64,000 nucleotides of DNA from Loktanella sp. PT4BL (GTDB lineage: Bacteria; Pseudomonadota; Alphaproteobacteria; Rhodobacterales; Rhodobacteraceae). The first letter of the stretch is position 1, and each line of letters begins with the position of its first letter. The stretch covers positions 791,319 through 855,318 of the forward strand of contig NZ_QJJL01000001.1 in NCBI RefSeq assembly GCF_003201935.1, read 5' to 3'. A program made the translations under genes and the position numbers. Positions 18,026-27,390 of this stretch are shown piece after piece. The notes below the pieces were generated by a model. The model was given only the letters and a program-made list of their open reading frames with translations, was not told the DNA's origin and did no database searches.

Positions 18026-20326
18026 ATGGAAAAATTCGGCAAAAGCCAATCGGTGACACGGGTCGAGGATCAGCGGTTTTTGACCGGTTATGGCCGCTAC
18101 ATTGATGATATCGCGCCATCGGATGCGCTATTCGCATACTTCCTGCGCGCCACAACCGCCCATGGCGAGATCACGACGCTTGATGTCGATGAGGCGCGCG
18201 CGATGCCTGGCGTCCATCTGGTTGTGACCGCCGATGACCTTGCGGCGGCCGGTGTGGTTTTGGGCTTGGCTGGGGCGACTGTAAAGAACCGTGATGGATC
18301 GCGGGGGGCCGCACCCGAGCGCCCTCTGCTTGCGCGGGGCCGTGTGCGCCATGTGGGTGAGGCCATTGCCATGATCGTCGCTGAAACCTTGTCGGCCGCC
18401 AAAGATGCCGCAGAGGTGATCCTCGTGAAAGTTGATGATCTGCCGGTGCATGTCGCATTGGCGGTTGGGGGTGAAGCTATCCATGCGGAAGCGCCCGAAA
18501 ATCTGGCTTTCGACTGGGAGCTTGGCGATGCAGCCGCCACACAGGCCCGCATCCAAGAGGCCGCGCATGTCGTGACCGTCGATGTGATGGACAACCGCAT
18601 CATTGCCAATGCAATGGAGCCGCGCGGATGCTATGCCGAGGTCGCGGACGGTCGTTTGCACGTGGCGCTGAACGGGCAGGGCGTCTGGGTTCCCAAGGGC
18701 GATCTGGCACGGCACTTCAACCTTGACCCTGCCGATATCCGCGTCACCACCCCCGATGTGGGCGGCGGTTTCGGGATGAAAGCGATGCGCTATCCCGAGC
18801 CGTTCTGTGTCGCCCACGCCGCCCGCGTCCTGGGCCGCCCCGTGCGCTGGATGTCGGACCGGGGCGAGGCGATGTTATCGGACAATGCCGGTCGTGATCT
18901 GACCTCGACGGCAACACTTGCCTTTGATGATAACTATCGCATCACGGCGTACCAGCTTGATACGATTGCAAATATGGGTGCGTATAATTCGCAGTTCGCG
19001 CAAAATATCCAGACGGATCTCTTTTCCAAGGTATTGATGGGCACCTATGACGTTCAGACCGCCTACATGCGCACGCGGGGGATCTATACCAATACGACAC
19101 CGGTTGACGCTTATCGCGGTGCCGGACGGCCCGAGGCGATTTTCGTGCTGGAACGTACGGTGGATGAGGCGGCAAGACAGCTGGGCGTCGATCCTTGGGC
19201 ATTACGCGAAAAGAACTTCATCGCACCTGACAAATTTCCTTACACGACCGTGTCAGGGGTGACCTATGACGTGGGTGATTTCGCGATGGTTCTGGCCAGT
19301 GCAGGCCGCGAGGCCGACCGGGCAGGCTTTGCGGCGCGCAAGGCTGCATCGGCCAAGTCTGGCAAACTGCGGGGGCAGGGGCTTTGCTATTATATCGAAA
19401 GCATCCTCGGAAATCCGTCCGAGACAACGGCGGTCGAATTCACGCCCGAGGGTGCCACGATCTATGTCGGGACCCAGTCGAACGGGCAGGGACATGAAAC
19501 CGTCTATGCGCAATTCCTGTCCGACCAGACCGGTATTCCAGCGGGCCAAATCACTGTGGTGCAAGGCGATAGCGACCGTATCGCCACTGGTGGTGGAACG
19601 GGCGGGTCGCGGTCGGTTACCGTGCAGAATACAGCAACGCTCGCAGCGGTTGATGTGATGCTTGAGGGCTTTACCGCTTTTCTTGCAGATGCCGAAGGTG
19701 TCGATGCCGGTGCAGTCAGCTTTGATGATGAACGCTTCCGGATCGCAGGCTCGAACCTGACGCCAACGATGCTTGAGGTTGCGGATATGGCGCGGGCCGC
19801 CGGACGCGATGATCTGTTGCGCCATTCGGCGACGATCAAGCTCGACAACCGCAGTTTTCCGAACGGGGCGCATGTGGTCGAGGTCGAGATTGATCCCGAA
19901 ACCGGCGTTGTCACTGTCGACCGCTATACTGTCGTTGATGACTTCGGCAATCTGATCAACCCGATGCTGGCCGAGGGACAGGTGCATGGCGGTGTGGCGC
20001 AGGGCATCGGTCAGGCGTTGACCGAACGGGTAGTGTTTGATGCGGATGGCCAGTTGCTCACGGCAAGTTTTATGGACTACGGGATGCCGCGCGCGGATGA
20101 TCTGCCTATGATCAGGTTTTCAACTGAATGTGTGCCGTCAACTTACAACCCCATGGGCATGAAAGGCTGTGGTGAGGCTGGCACTGTTGGCGCGCTTGCC
20201 GCAATGGCGAATGCTGTGCTCGATGCGCTGTGGGATATAGGTGTGCGCGAGGTGGAAATGCCGTTCACCCCGCACCGTGTCTGGGAAACGATCCGGAAAG
20301 CAAAGGATGCGCGTGCAGCTGCGTGA
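18026..20326 (+). CDS. Xanthine dehydrogenase/CO dehydrogenase family molybdopterin-binding large subunit (CoxL form II type), orphan
   Basis: A 766-aa molybdenum hydroxylase large subunit. Its N-terminus (GKSQSVTRVEDQRFLTGYGR) and the GGGFGMK cofactor loop are typical. The active-site loop reads A-Y-R-G-A-G-R (residues about 362-368), the form II/putative signature, not the A-Y-x-C-S-F-R of true aerobic CO dehydrogenase. The catalytic glutamate is in KGCGEAGT (E717). The partner FAD subunit (CoxM) and 2Fe-2S subunit (CoxS) are absent from the window, so partners must come from elsewhere or the protein is used differently. The substrate is unknown. It overlaps the DUF2235 gene by 20 bases. 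Confidence 0.85.
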   Translation: MEKFGKSQSVTRVEDQRFLTGYGRYIDDIAPSDALFAYFLRATTAHGEITTLDVDEARAMPGVHLVVTADDLAAAGVVLGLAGATVKNRDGSRGAAPERPLLARGRVRHVGEAIAMIVAETLSAAKDAAEVILVKVDDLPVHVALAVGGEAIHAEAPENLAFDWELGDAAATQARIQEAAHVVTVDVMDNRIIANAMEPRGCYAEVADGRLHVALNGQGVWVPKGDLARHFNLDPADIRVTTPDVGGGFGMKAMRYPEPFCVAHAARVLGRPVRWMSDRGEAMLSDNAGRDLTSTATLAFDDNYRITAYQLDTIANMGAYNSQFAQNIQTDLFSKVLMGTYDVQTAYMRTRGIYTNTTPVDAYRGAGRPEAIFVLERTVDEAARQLGVDPWALREKNFIAPDKFPYTTVSGVTYDVGDFAMVLASAGREADRAGFAARKAASAKSGKLRGQGLCYYIESILGNPSETTAVEFTPEGATIYVGTQSNGQGHETVYAQFLSDQTGIPAGQITVVQGDSDRIATGGGTGGSRSVTVQNTATLAAVDVMLEGFTAFLADAEGVDAGAVSFDDERFRIAGSNLTPTMLEVADMARAAGRDDLLRHSATIKLDNRSFPNGAHVVEVEIDPETGVVTVDRYTVVDDFGNLINPMLAEGQVHGGVAQGIGQALTERVVFDADGQLLTASFMDYGMPRADDLPMIRFSTECVPSTYNPMGMKGCGEAGTVGALAAMANAVLDALWDIGVREVEMPFTPHRVWETIRKAKDARAAA

Positions 20327-21380
20327 CTGGTTCTTCGGGCTTTTTGACAGACGCCCACGCAGTGAAGAAGGTGCTGTGCGCGGGCGTGGCCCTGCGATCC
20401 ATGTGGTTATCCTTGACGGGACAATGTCATCACTTGCCGAAGGTTGCGAAACGAACGCGGGGCTGACGTTCAAACTCTTGTGTGAGGTCGGACGCACCGC
20501 CAATGTGACTGTCCATTACGAGGCCGGGATCCAATGGCGTGACTGGAGAAGCACATGGGACGTCATGACCGGCAAAGGGATCAATCGGCAGATCGAGCGC
20601 GCCTATGGCGTCGTCGCCTCGCGGTACCGTCCCGGTGACCGGATCGTTCTTGTCGGTTATTCAAGGGGGGCATATGCCGTGCGCTCGCTTGCAGGCGTCA
20701 TTGATATGGTCGGACTGGTGCGGTCCGAACATGCCACCATCAGGACGATCCGCCAAGCATACCGTCACTACCGCTGCGGCGCACAAGACCAGACAGTAGA
20801 CGCGTTCCGGTCACTTTATTGCCACCCGTCCATCGAGGTCGAAGCGGTCGCGGTTTGGGATACGGTCAAAGCGCTGGGCCTCCGGTTGCCGGTCATCTGG
20901 CGCTGGGCGGAAGCACAGCACAATTTTCACAATCACGCGCTCGGCCCGCATATTCGCAACGGCTTTCACGCTTTGGCGGTTGACGAGACCCGCCGCGCCT
21001 ATGCCCCTGTGATGTGGGAGTTTCCCGACGGCTGGTCCGGCCATGTGGAGCAAGTCTGGTTTCGCGGAAATCATGGTGACGTGGGCGGGCAGGTCTGGCA
21101 GCATCCGCCATCGCGGCCTTTGGCCAATATCCCCTTGGTGTGGATGCTGGAGCGTTTGTCAGAGTGCGGAGTTCCTTTTCCCGACGGCTGGCGCGGGCGC
21201 TTTGCGCAAGATCCGGCGGCCCCGTCTATCGGAAACTGGCGGGCCTGGGCCAAGGTATTTTTGTCGCGGCGCAGGCGGATCGTGGGTCAGGACCGCTCAG
21301 AACGCCTGCACGAAAGCATCAGCGGTGACGCGGCCCAAGCCTCAGTCGCCTCGCAGCTTCATAATCAGACAAGTGGCTGA
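20307..21380 (+). CDS. DUF2235-family alpha/beta hydrolase-like protein
   Basis: A 357-aa protein with the DUF2235 layout: a first strand with the ILDGT motif (about residues 35-39), a nucleophile elbow GYSRGAYAVR (S119 in G-x-S-R-G-A), VEAVAVWDTV, then the metal/histidine region VEQVWFRGNHGDVGG near the C-terminus. Family members are phospholipase/esterase-like, and some are type VI secretion effectors, but no secretion gene is nearby. Here the gene overlaps the CoxL-like gene by 20 bases, which suggests co-expression. The 3' end overlaps the convergent thioesterase gene by 39 bases. Confidence 0.75.
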   Translation: MRVQLRDWFFGLFDRRPRSEEGAVRGRGPAIHVVILDGTMSSLAEGCETNAGLTFKLLCEVGRTANVTVHYEAGIQWRDWRSTWDVMTGKGINRQIERAYGVVASRYRPGDRIVLVGYSRGAYAVRSLAGVIDMVGLVRSEHATIRTIRQAYRHYRCGAQDQTVDAFRSLYCHPSIEVEAVAVWDTVKALGLRLPVIWRWAEAQHNFHNHALGPHIRNGFHALAVDETRRAYAPVMWEFPDGWSGHVEQVWFRGNHGDVGGQVWQHPPSRPLANIPLVWMLERLSECGVPFPDGWRGRFAQDPAAPSIGNWRAWAKVFLSRRRRIVGQDRSERLHESISGDAAQASVASQLHNQTSG

Positions 21381-21827
21381 GCCGGTGGCATAAAGCTTGC
21401 CTGTTGTCGCGTCGCGGATCTCGCCCCGCGCCACTCCGGTGGAGCGCCCGGCATGTTCGATGATCCCCGTTGCAAGGATCTCGGCCCCGACCGGAATAGC
21501 GCCGACCAGATTAACCTTATATTCCAAAGTGGTATAGACAGAGCCCTTGGGTGTCATCGTCATCACGGCGCAGGACATGCAGCTGTCAAGCAAGGTCCCG
21601 TACCACCCGCCATGCACACCGCCCGCAGGATTGCTGTGCTGGAATTCCGGTTTGCCGCGGAAGGTGACTTTGCCTGCCTCCACTGCCTCCAATGAATAGT
21701 TCATCAAGGCCGAGATCGGTGGCCGAGAGATGCGCCCGTCCTGCATTGCTTGCATGAATTCAAGCCCCGACATTGACAGGGTTGTATCAAGGTCGGGCAT
21801 TTCTTCAGGCGAGGTTGCAGTAAACAT
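21342..21827 (-). CDS. PaaI family hotdog thioesterase
   Basis: A 161-aa single-hotdog protein. The family motif is HSNPAGGVHGGWYGTLLDSCM, where the H-G-G turn starts the long central helix and the aspartate is the expected catalytic residue. The strand VYTTLEYKVNLVGAIP and the tail GKLYATGSATCLI complete the fold. It would hydrolyse an acyl-CoA or aryl-CoA thioester in the cytoplasm as a tetramer. The ATG at 21827 begins at MFTATSPEEMPDLDTT, matching the usual start. The downstream end overlaps the convergent DUF2235 gene; metF lies 38 bases upstream on the same strand. Confidence 0.82.
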   Translation of the reverse strand: MFTATSPEEMPDLDTTLSMSGLEFMQAMQDGRISRPPISALMNYSLEAVEAGKVTFRGKPEFQHSNPAGGVHGGWYGTLLDSCMSCAVMTMTPKGSVYTTLEYKVNLVGAIPVGAEILATGIIEHAGRSTGVARGEIRDATTGKLYATGSATCLIMKLRGD

Positions 21828-21865
21828 TGGCGCTCCGGACAGTATTTTCGCCCGAAGCTGGCGCG

Positions 21866-22732
21866 TCAGGCCACGTTTTGCAACCGGACTTTTGGCGTCA
21901 CACCAAGCGCATGGCACACGTCACGTGACAATTCGGGACGGTTCAGCGTGTAAAAATGCAGATGATCAACGCCACCTTGCAGCAGGTCATCGCACAGCTC
22001 GGTCGCGACGGCGGTCGCCAAGAGTTCGGTGCTGCCATCACGGGTAGCATTCTCGAATGCGTCATGGATCACCTGCGGAATATGCGTGCCGCACTGTTTT
22101 GCAAAGCGCTGGGTCCCGCTCCAGTTCTCGACCGGAAGAATACCGGGAATGATCTGGCCATCAATGCCTGCCTTTACACAGGCGTCACGGAAACGGAAAA
22201 ACGTCTCGGCCTCAAAGAAGAACTGCGTGATAGCCGAGGTCGCACCGGCGTCAAACTTGCGCTTGAGGAAGGCGATGTCAGCGGCGTGGTCGGTCGCTTC
22301 GGGGTGTTTCTCGGGGTAGGCGCCCACGCGGATGGTGAATTGGCCGGTGTCGGCCAGCGCCTCGATCAGCGCGACCGAGCTGTCAAAACCGTCGGGATGG
22401 GCGGTGAATTTCGCGGCCCCTTTGGGGGCATCGCCGCGCAGCGCCACGATTTCGCGCACACCTGCGGCGGCGTAGTCTTCTGCGATCTGCAAGGTCTCAG
22501 CGCGTGTCGCGTCCACGCATGTCAGGTGTGCTGCCACATTCAAACCGCTGGTTTTGTGGATTGTCGTGACGGCTTCGTGCGTCAGTTTGCGGGTCGTACC
22601 GCCGGCACCATATGTCACGGAAACAAAAGTGGGGTCCAAAGGGGCAAGCGTGTTGACGCAATCCCACAGACGAAAAGACCCCTCAAGGGATTTGGGGGGA
22701 AAGAATTCGAAGGAAACGTTCGGCTTGGACAT
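21866..22732 (-). CDS. metF: 5,10-methylenetetrahydrofolate reductase
   Basis: A 288-aa FAD-dependent TIM-barrel enzyme that reduces methylene-THF to methyl-THF for methionine synthesis. It starts at the canonical NVSFEFFPPKS (catalytic glutamate). It also has FVSVTYGAGG, AHLTC, ALRGDAP (flavin contact) and QFFFEAETFFRF in order. Length is normal. It is transcribed divergently from the LysR regulator, with a symmetric site at 22772-22799 between them, the classic metF/metR arrangement. Confidence 0.95.
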   Translation of the reverse strand: MSKPNVSFEFFPPKSLEGSFRLWDCVNTLAPLDPTFVSVTYGAGGTTRKLTHEAVTTIHKTSGLNVAAHLTCVDATRAETLQIAEDYAAAGVREIVALRGDAPKGAAKFTAHPDGFDSSVALIEALADTGQFTIRVGAYPEKHPEATDHAADIAFLKRKFDAGATSAITQFFFEAETFFRFRDACVKAGIDGQIIPGILPVENWSGTQRFAKQCGTHIPQVIHDAFENATRDGSTELLATAVATELCDDLLQGGVDHLHFYTLNRPELSRDVCHALGVTPKVRLQNVA

Positions 22733-22771
22733 GATGCACCTCTTGCTTGCCTTGATCTTTTGTCATCAGTA

Positions 22772-22799
22772 TGAAGTTGACGCAATTTCATAAACTTCA
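22772..22799. promoter_or_regulatory. Inverted repeat in the metF-metR divergent region, probable MetR operator
   Basis: A perfect 7-bp inverted repeat (TGAAGTT / AACTTCA) with a 14-base spacer. Its outer halves match the TGAA...TTCA half-site logic of MetR, and a second TTTCA half-site lies inside it. It is placed about 40 bases upstream of metF and 25 bases upstream of metR. Confidence 0.5.
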
Positions 22800-22824
22800 C
22801 CAAGGTCATGAGGACGCCTCATAT

Positions 22825-23730
22825 ATGCATATCGAGTTTCGACACCTGCGGACAATCAAGGCCATCCATGACACCGGCGGGCTCGCGCGGGCAGCGGACC
22901 AGTTGAACATTACCCAATCGGCCCTGTCCCATCAAATCAAGGGGATCGAGGACCAGGCGGGTGTAGAGCTTTTCGTGCGGCGATCAAAGCCGCTGAAACT
23001 ATCTGCCGCAGGGATGAAGATGCTCGCCGCAGCCGAGCAGATCCTGCCGCAAGTTGCGGCGCTGGAGGCTGAATTCTCTGGTCTGGTGGCTGGCAGTGCG
23101 GGCAGATTGCATATCGCGATCGAGTGTCATGCTTGTTTCGAATGGCTCTTTCCTGTTTTGGAACAGTTCCGCAAAGCCTGGCCCGAGGTCGATGTCGATA
23201 TTCGCCCCGGCCTCGCGTTTGATGCTCTGCCAGCCTTGCGCAAGGAAGAGGTTGATCTGGTTGTCTCCTCTGATCCCGAGGATTTGCCAGAGACGGATTT
23301 TACACCGCTTTTTGACTACGAACCGGTTTTTGTGGCGTCGGCCAATCATCCTTTGGCCCAAAAGGACGTCATCGAAGCGGAGGATTTTCGCGGTGAGACG
23401 CTGATCACCTATCCCGTCGATCGCGCGCGGCTTGATATCTTTTCGCAGCTTTTGACACCCGCCAAAGTCGAGCCCGCAGCAGTGCGACAGGTAGAACTCA
23501 CGGCTGTAATCCTTCTCTTGGTGGCCTCTAACCGCGGTGTCGCGGTTCTACCGGACTGGGTTGTCAGGCAGGTGCGTTTCAATGCGGATTATGTGACGCG
23601 TCCTTTGACGAAAGAAGGCATCACGCGCCGACTTTACGCAGCGACGCGGGCAGAGGATACAAGCCGTCCTTTCATGGCGCATTTGATACGGCTTGCCCGG
23701 CAGGAAGCGGTGAAAATGCAGCGCGCCTAG
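22825..23730 (+). CDS. metR: LysR family regulator, MetR type
   Basis: A 301-aa LysR-type regulator. The winged helix-turn-helix occupies about residues 5-65 (LARAADQLNITQSALSHQIKGIE), followed by the linker helix and a periplasmic-binding-like effector domain. ECHACFEWLFPVLEQFR and the placement opposite metF fit MetR, which activates met genes using homocysteine as coinducer. The frame is open from 22771, but that upstream part overlaps the operator; the ATG at 22825 gives the canonical MHIEFRHLRTIKAI start. It converges on the GGDEF-EAL gene with a 4-base overlap. Confidence 0.88.
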   Translation: MHIEFRHLRTIKAIHDTGGLARAADQLNITQSALSHQIKGIEDQAGVELFVRRSKPLKLSAAGMKMLAAAEQILPQVAALEAEFSGLVAGSAGRLHIAIECHACFEWLFPVLEQFRKAWPEVDVDIRPGLAFDALPALRKEEVDLVVSSDPEDLPETDFTPLFDYEPVFVASANHPLAQKDVIEAEDFRGETLITYPVDRARLDIFSQLLTPAKVEPAAVRQVELTAVILLLVASNRGVAVLPDWVVRQVRFNADYVTRPLTKEGITRRLYAATRAEDTSRPFMAHLIRLARQEAVKMQRA

Positions 23731-25679
23731 GCCGCTGTTGTGATGCCGGTGGGGGCGATCAGACCCTGCCTGCGCGCATGAAGTCGCAAACATGTTTCGT
23801 GTAAGGGCATCGCGGCGCCGTAGAAATAGCCCTGGACATATTTGCAGCCCATGTCGCGGAGCATGTCGCGCTGTTGTGCAGTCTCGACGCCTTCTGCAAT
23901 CAAGTCGACCTTAAGGCCTTTGCTGATTGTTACCAGTCCTTCGATCAGCACTCTTGCGGCAGGATCAAACCCCAGATCACGCACAAAGCCCGTGTCGAGT
24001 TTGAGTTCATCAAACTCCATCTCCTTGAGGTGCTGAAGCGAGGCATAGCCGGTCCCAAAATCATCCAGCGAAATGCGCACGCCTGCATCGCGGAAAAGCT
24101 GGATCGAGCGACGGATAATTTCGCCCGCGCGTGCGATGAAAATGTCCTCCGTAATCTCGAATGTCAGATGGTGCCGCAGTTCGGGATACCGGTCGAGGAT
24201 CGCAAAGAGTTCCTTACGGCCCAGGAGTGTCGCCAGCGTGACCTCTGACATATTGATTGAGACCTGTCCGGGATCGAGTCCTTCTTGCTTCATTTGGGCA
24301 AGATCCCGCAGTACCAGTTCAGCGGTGCTGGCCATGAAGCTGCCTTGCAATGCCAGCTCGTTGATCATGGGAAGAAACTGTGATGGTGCAAGAAGGCCGC
24401 GCTGTGGATGTTCCCATCGCGAAAGTGCCTCAAAGCCAATGATTTCACCGGTATCGATCCGCACTTTCGGCTGATAGTAAGGCAAGATCTCTCCGTTGCG
24501 CATTGCTGCCAACAAGATCTCGCGGTCCTTCAATGTGGGGCGAACAGGAAACGCATTCTTGTCATAGATCATGATGTTTGTGTTTGAATCCTGCTTGGCG
24601 CGATACATCGCCTGGTCCGCCCCCGAGAGCAGTTCCGGCGGTGTACTTGCATCCGGTCCCTGCCGCGCGATGCCAATGCTGACGCCGACATCAAGCTGCT
24701 TTTGCTCGAATGGAATGGTCTCTCGTAGCTTGTCGACAAGATGGGCCGCGAAAGAGTCAGCCTGTTTCAGGGACGTGATATTCGCCGATAACAGTGCGAA
24801 TTCGTCGCCACCGACGCGCGCAACACGATCACCGCGCACTGCGAGTGCGTCCAGTCTTGACGCAATTGCACAAAGGACGGCGTCCCCGGCTTTGTGTCCA
24901 TAGCTGTCATTGATGGGTTTGAACCCATCCAAATCGATCAGAAAAACGGTCACACCCTGTTTGTTGGCATGCTGGGACATCATGCTTTGGACGACTTCAT
25001 CAAAGGCGCGACGATTCATCAAACCGGTCAGGCTGTCGATGCGCGAGAGCTTCTCAAGATCCGCAAGACGCGCATTGGCGTCTTGTCGCGCTCTTTCAAG
25101 CGCTTGATGTGTATCCTTTTGCAGGTTCATCGTATCAAAGGTGTTCATAATATAAACAAAAGTCGAAATTGACGTCAGGATCCACGCTGTGGGGTCTTGC
25201 GCAAAAGCGGGATTGTGCATCAGGGTCCAATGCATCAGAAACATCGCGGCAAAAGCGACGAGCATCTGACTCCAGTTATAAAACGGAAGCAGTCCGAAGG
25301 CGTTGCTGACGTGAACGTATATCCCGAAAACCCAAAGATAACCGGTAATCACATAGGGCAGACTGTCGCTTTGTGAGAGAATCACACCAAGCGCCAGATA
25401 GGGGAACATGGCCAACCAATTGAAAAGGAACACAGCAAGCCCTGACGGCAGCTGCAGCGGGGGGTCAAATTTTGAGGCCCGTTTGTTCAGAGGATAGGAG
25501 ATAATTTCCAGAATGGCGATAACGGTCAAAACAGTGAGCGCCTGCGCCCCTAACCCTGCATGAATGCAGATACCAGCCATCAAGACAGCCGCACCCACGC
25601 GCTTTATGATGTCCCGACCTGAAATATGGCCGACGATCTGCGTTTCATGCAGGAAAAGATTAATCCGGTACGGTTTCAT
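23727..25679 (-). CDS. Membrane-bound GGDEF-EAL protein (diguanylate cyclase/phosphodiesterase)
   Basis: A 650-aa protein. Residues about 25-185 form a hydrophobic sensor with five or six membrane segments, then a coiled-coil linker (about 185-215). The GGDEF domain has an intact GGDEF at 290-294. The usual RxxD product-inhibition site is not at the expected position. The EAL domain has EAL at 417-419 and the conserved DDFGTGYASL and LIAEGVET motifs, so both domains look catalytically competent. It should make and/or degrade cyclic di-GMP at the inner membrane. The signal sensed by the membrane part is unknown. Confidence 0.9.
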   Translation of the reverse strand: MKPYRINLFLHETQIVGHISGRDIIKRVGAAVLMAGICIHAGLGAQALTVLTVIAILEIISYPLNKRASKFDPPLQLPSGLAVFLFNWLAMFPYLALGVILSQSDSLPYVITGYLWVFGIYVHVSNAFGLLPFYNWSQMLVAFAAMFLMHWTLMHNPAFAQDPTAWILTSISTFVYIMNTFDTMNLQKDTHQALERARQDANARLADLEKLSRIDSLTGLMNRRAFDEVVQSMMSQHANKQGVTVFLIDLDGFKPINDSYGHKAGDAVLCAIASRLDALAVRGDRVARVGGDEFALLSANITSLKQADSFAAHLVDKLRETIPFEQKQLDVGVSIGIARQGPDASTPPELLSGADQAMYRAKQDSNTNIMIYDKNAFPVRPTLKDREILLAAMRNGEILPYYQPKVRIDTGEIIGFEALSRWEHPQRGLLAPSQFLPMINELALQGSFMASTAELVLRDLAQMKQEGLDPGQVSINMSEVTLATLLGRKELFAILDRYPELRHHLTFEITEDIFIARAGEIIRRSIQLFRDAGVRISLDDFGTGYASLQHLKEMEFDELKLDTGFVRDLGFDPAARVLIEGLVTISKGLKVDLIAEGVETAQQRDMLRDMGCKYVQGYFYGAAMPLHETCLRLHARRQGLIAPTGITTAA

Positions 25680-25839
25680 ACTGTCCTACTCGTCACTAGG
25701 GGCAACTATGCAAGCAAGCAGCAAACAAGCCGTTAATATCTCCAAATTATGTGATTGTACTGGAAAGTCGCTTGCCTCTTGTTCCGCCTAGCCCGACGGC
25801 CTATACGCCGCGCTTGATCCCCTATGAAGGACCTCACAG

Positions 25840-26628
25840 ATGGCTGGCAGCGCAAACCTAAACGTCATGATGAAAACCGCCCGCAAAGCAGGCCGCGGTT
25901 TGCTGAAGGATTTTGGCGAAGTTGAGAACCTGCAGGTGAGCACAAAGGGCCCCGGCGACTTTGTCAGCCGTGCCGACAAAGCCGCAGAAGCAATGATTAT
26001 GGAAGAGCTGCTGCATGCCCGTCCAACCTATGGTTTTCTGGGCGAAGAGGGCAAAGAAATCGAGGGCGAGGACCCAACCCGCCGCTGGATCGTTGATCCG
26101 CTGGACGGAACGACAAACTTCCTGCACGGATTGCCGCATTGGGCCGTTTCCATTGCGCTTGAGCATAAAGGCCAGATTGTGGCTGGCGTGATCTACGATC
26201 CGGTCAAGGATGAAATGTTCTATGCCGAAAAAGGCGGTGGTGCGTGGATGAATGAAAGCCGGATGCGTGTGTCCGGCCGGCATCGCATGATTGAAAGCAT
26301 TTTCGCAACGGGGCTCCCTTTTGCCGGCCGCGCCGATCTGCCAGAAACGATCCAAGACCTTGCGCGCATTCTGCCGGCTTGTGCGGGTGTCCGCCGCTTT
26401 GGCGCCGCGGCACTGGATCTGGCCTACGTTGCCGCCGGCCGCTACGAAGGATTCTGGGAACGTGGGCTGAATGCGTGGGATATTGCTGCAGGTATCGTGA
26501 TCGTGCGTGAAGCAGGCGGCATCCTCGAGCCCATCAATCCCGAAGGCGATGTGATTGCCGATGGTCAGTTGATCTGCGCCAACGAGCCTATCTTCGAGAC
26601 TTTTGCAAAAGTCATTCGCAAGGTCTAA
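25840..26628 (+). CDS. suhB: Inositol monophosphatase family protein
   Basis: A 262-aa Mg-dependent phosphatase. The three metal-binding motifs are present: GEEG (68-71), DPLDGTTNF (86-94) and the late WDIAAG aspartate (about residue 213). This is the normal size for SuhB, which dephosphorylates inositol monophosphate and in enterobacteria also works with NusA/NusG in rRNA antitermination. It starts MAGSANLNVMMKTARKAGR, the typical alphaproteobacterial opening. It converges on the rhomboid gene with a 4-base overlap. Confidence 0.92.
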   Translation: MAGSANLNVMMKTARKAGRGLLKDFGEVENLQVSTKGPGDFVSRADKAAEAMIMEELLHARPTYGFLGEEGKEIEGEDPTRRWIVDPLDGTTNFLHGLPHWAVSIALEHKGQIVAGVIYDPVKDEMFYAEKGGGAWMNESRMRVSGRHRMIESIFATGLPFAGRADLPETIQDLARILPACAGVRRFGAAALDLAYVAAGRYEGFWERGLNAWDIAAGIVIVREAGGILEPINPEGDVIADGQLICANEPIFETFAKVIRKV

Positions 26629-27359
26629 CGCCGCACGATCGGAATATTGCTGCGGGTATATTCGGCCTCGGGGTGGGGCGGGTGCCCGTGCGTTTGCCGC
26701 CAAAACAGCGTGGCGCCTAGCTTGATCCAAAGCGGGACCGTCAGAATGGCCCCGATAACAAACCCACCCGCATGCGCCCAATAGGCTACACCGCCGTTTG
26801 AGGTGTCGACGTTGATGCCGCTGAAAAGCTGAATGACGAACCAGAGCCCCAGCATGATCCACGCAGGGATCGGTAAAATGCGGAAAAAGACGATAAAGAA
26901 AATAAAGATATCGACCCGTGCTTTCGGGAACAGCAACAGATAGCCCCCCATGACGCCCGCGATCGCACCTGATGCACCGACCGTCGGGATGGTGGAAAGC
27001 GGATCGGCCCCGTATTGCGCCAAGGATGCGCCGATCCCGCAGACCAGATAGAAGACCAGAAACGGTATGTGGCCCATTTCGTCTTCGAGGTTATCGCCGA
27101 AAATCCACAGAAACAGCATATTCCCTGCCAGATGCATAAAGCCGCCGTGCAGGAAAATAGATGTCACAAGTGCGGCGTAGTTCTCCCCGTTCGAGAGGCG
27201 GATCGGCAGCAAGGCATAGTCATAATAAAGCTGGGACAAGGCCCGCTGATCCTGAAACAGGACCAGCCCTGCCAGAAAGATCGCGACATTCGCCGCGATC
27301 AATACAAGGGTCACGTAGGGCGTGCGCTCAGAGGGGTTGTGGTCGCGAATTGGAAACAT
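26625..27359 (-). CDS. Rhomboid family intramembrane serine protease
   Basis: A 244-aa six-helix membrane protease. The catalytic serine lies in TVGASGAIAG (S130) and the catalytic histidine in YWAHAGGFVIGA (H196); the oxyanion helix HGGFMHLAGNMLFLW is also conserved. It cleaves transmembrane segments of client proteins in the inner membrane. The ATG at 27359 gives MFPIRDHNPSERTPYVTL, the usual alphaproteobacterial start; the longer frame upstream runs into putA. It lies 31 bases downstream of putA on the same strand and may be partly co-transcribed. Confidence 0.92.
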   Translation of the reverse strand: MFPIRDHNPSERTPYVTLVLIAANVAIFLAGLVLFQDQRALSQLYYDYALLPIRLSNGENYAALVTSIFLHGGFMHLAGNMLFLWIFGDNLEDEMGHIPFLVFYLVCGIGASLAQYGADPLSTIPTVGASGAIAGVMGGYLLLFPKARVDIFIFFIVFFRILPIPAWIMLGLWFVIQLFSGINVDTSNGGVAYWAHAGGFVIGAILTVPLWIKLGATLFWRQTHGHPPHPEAEYTRSNIPIVRR

Positions 27360-27390
27360 AGCGCGACCGTCCCCGAAGCCGCCCCAGCGG

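Noticed and set aside
18026..20326. Assignment as true CO dehydrogenase (form I CoxL)
   Set aside because: The active-site loop is A-Y-R-G-A-G-R, without the C-S-F-R signature, and partner subunits are missing.
20307..21380. DUF2235 protein as a type VI secretion effector
   Set aside because: No VgrG, PAAR, Hcp or other secretion genes in the window.
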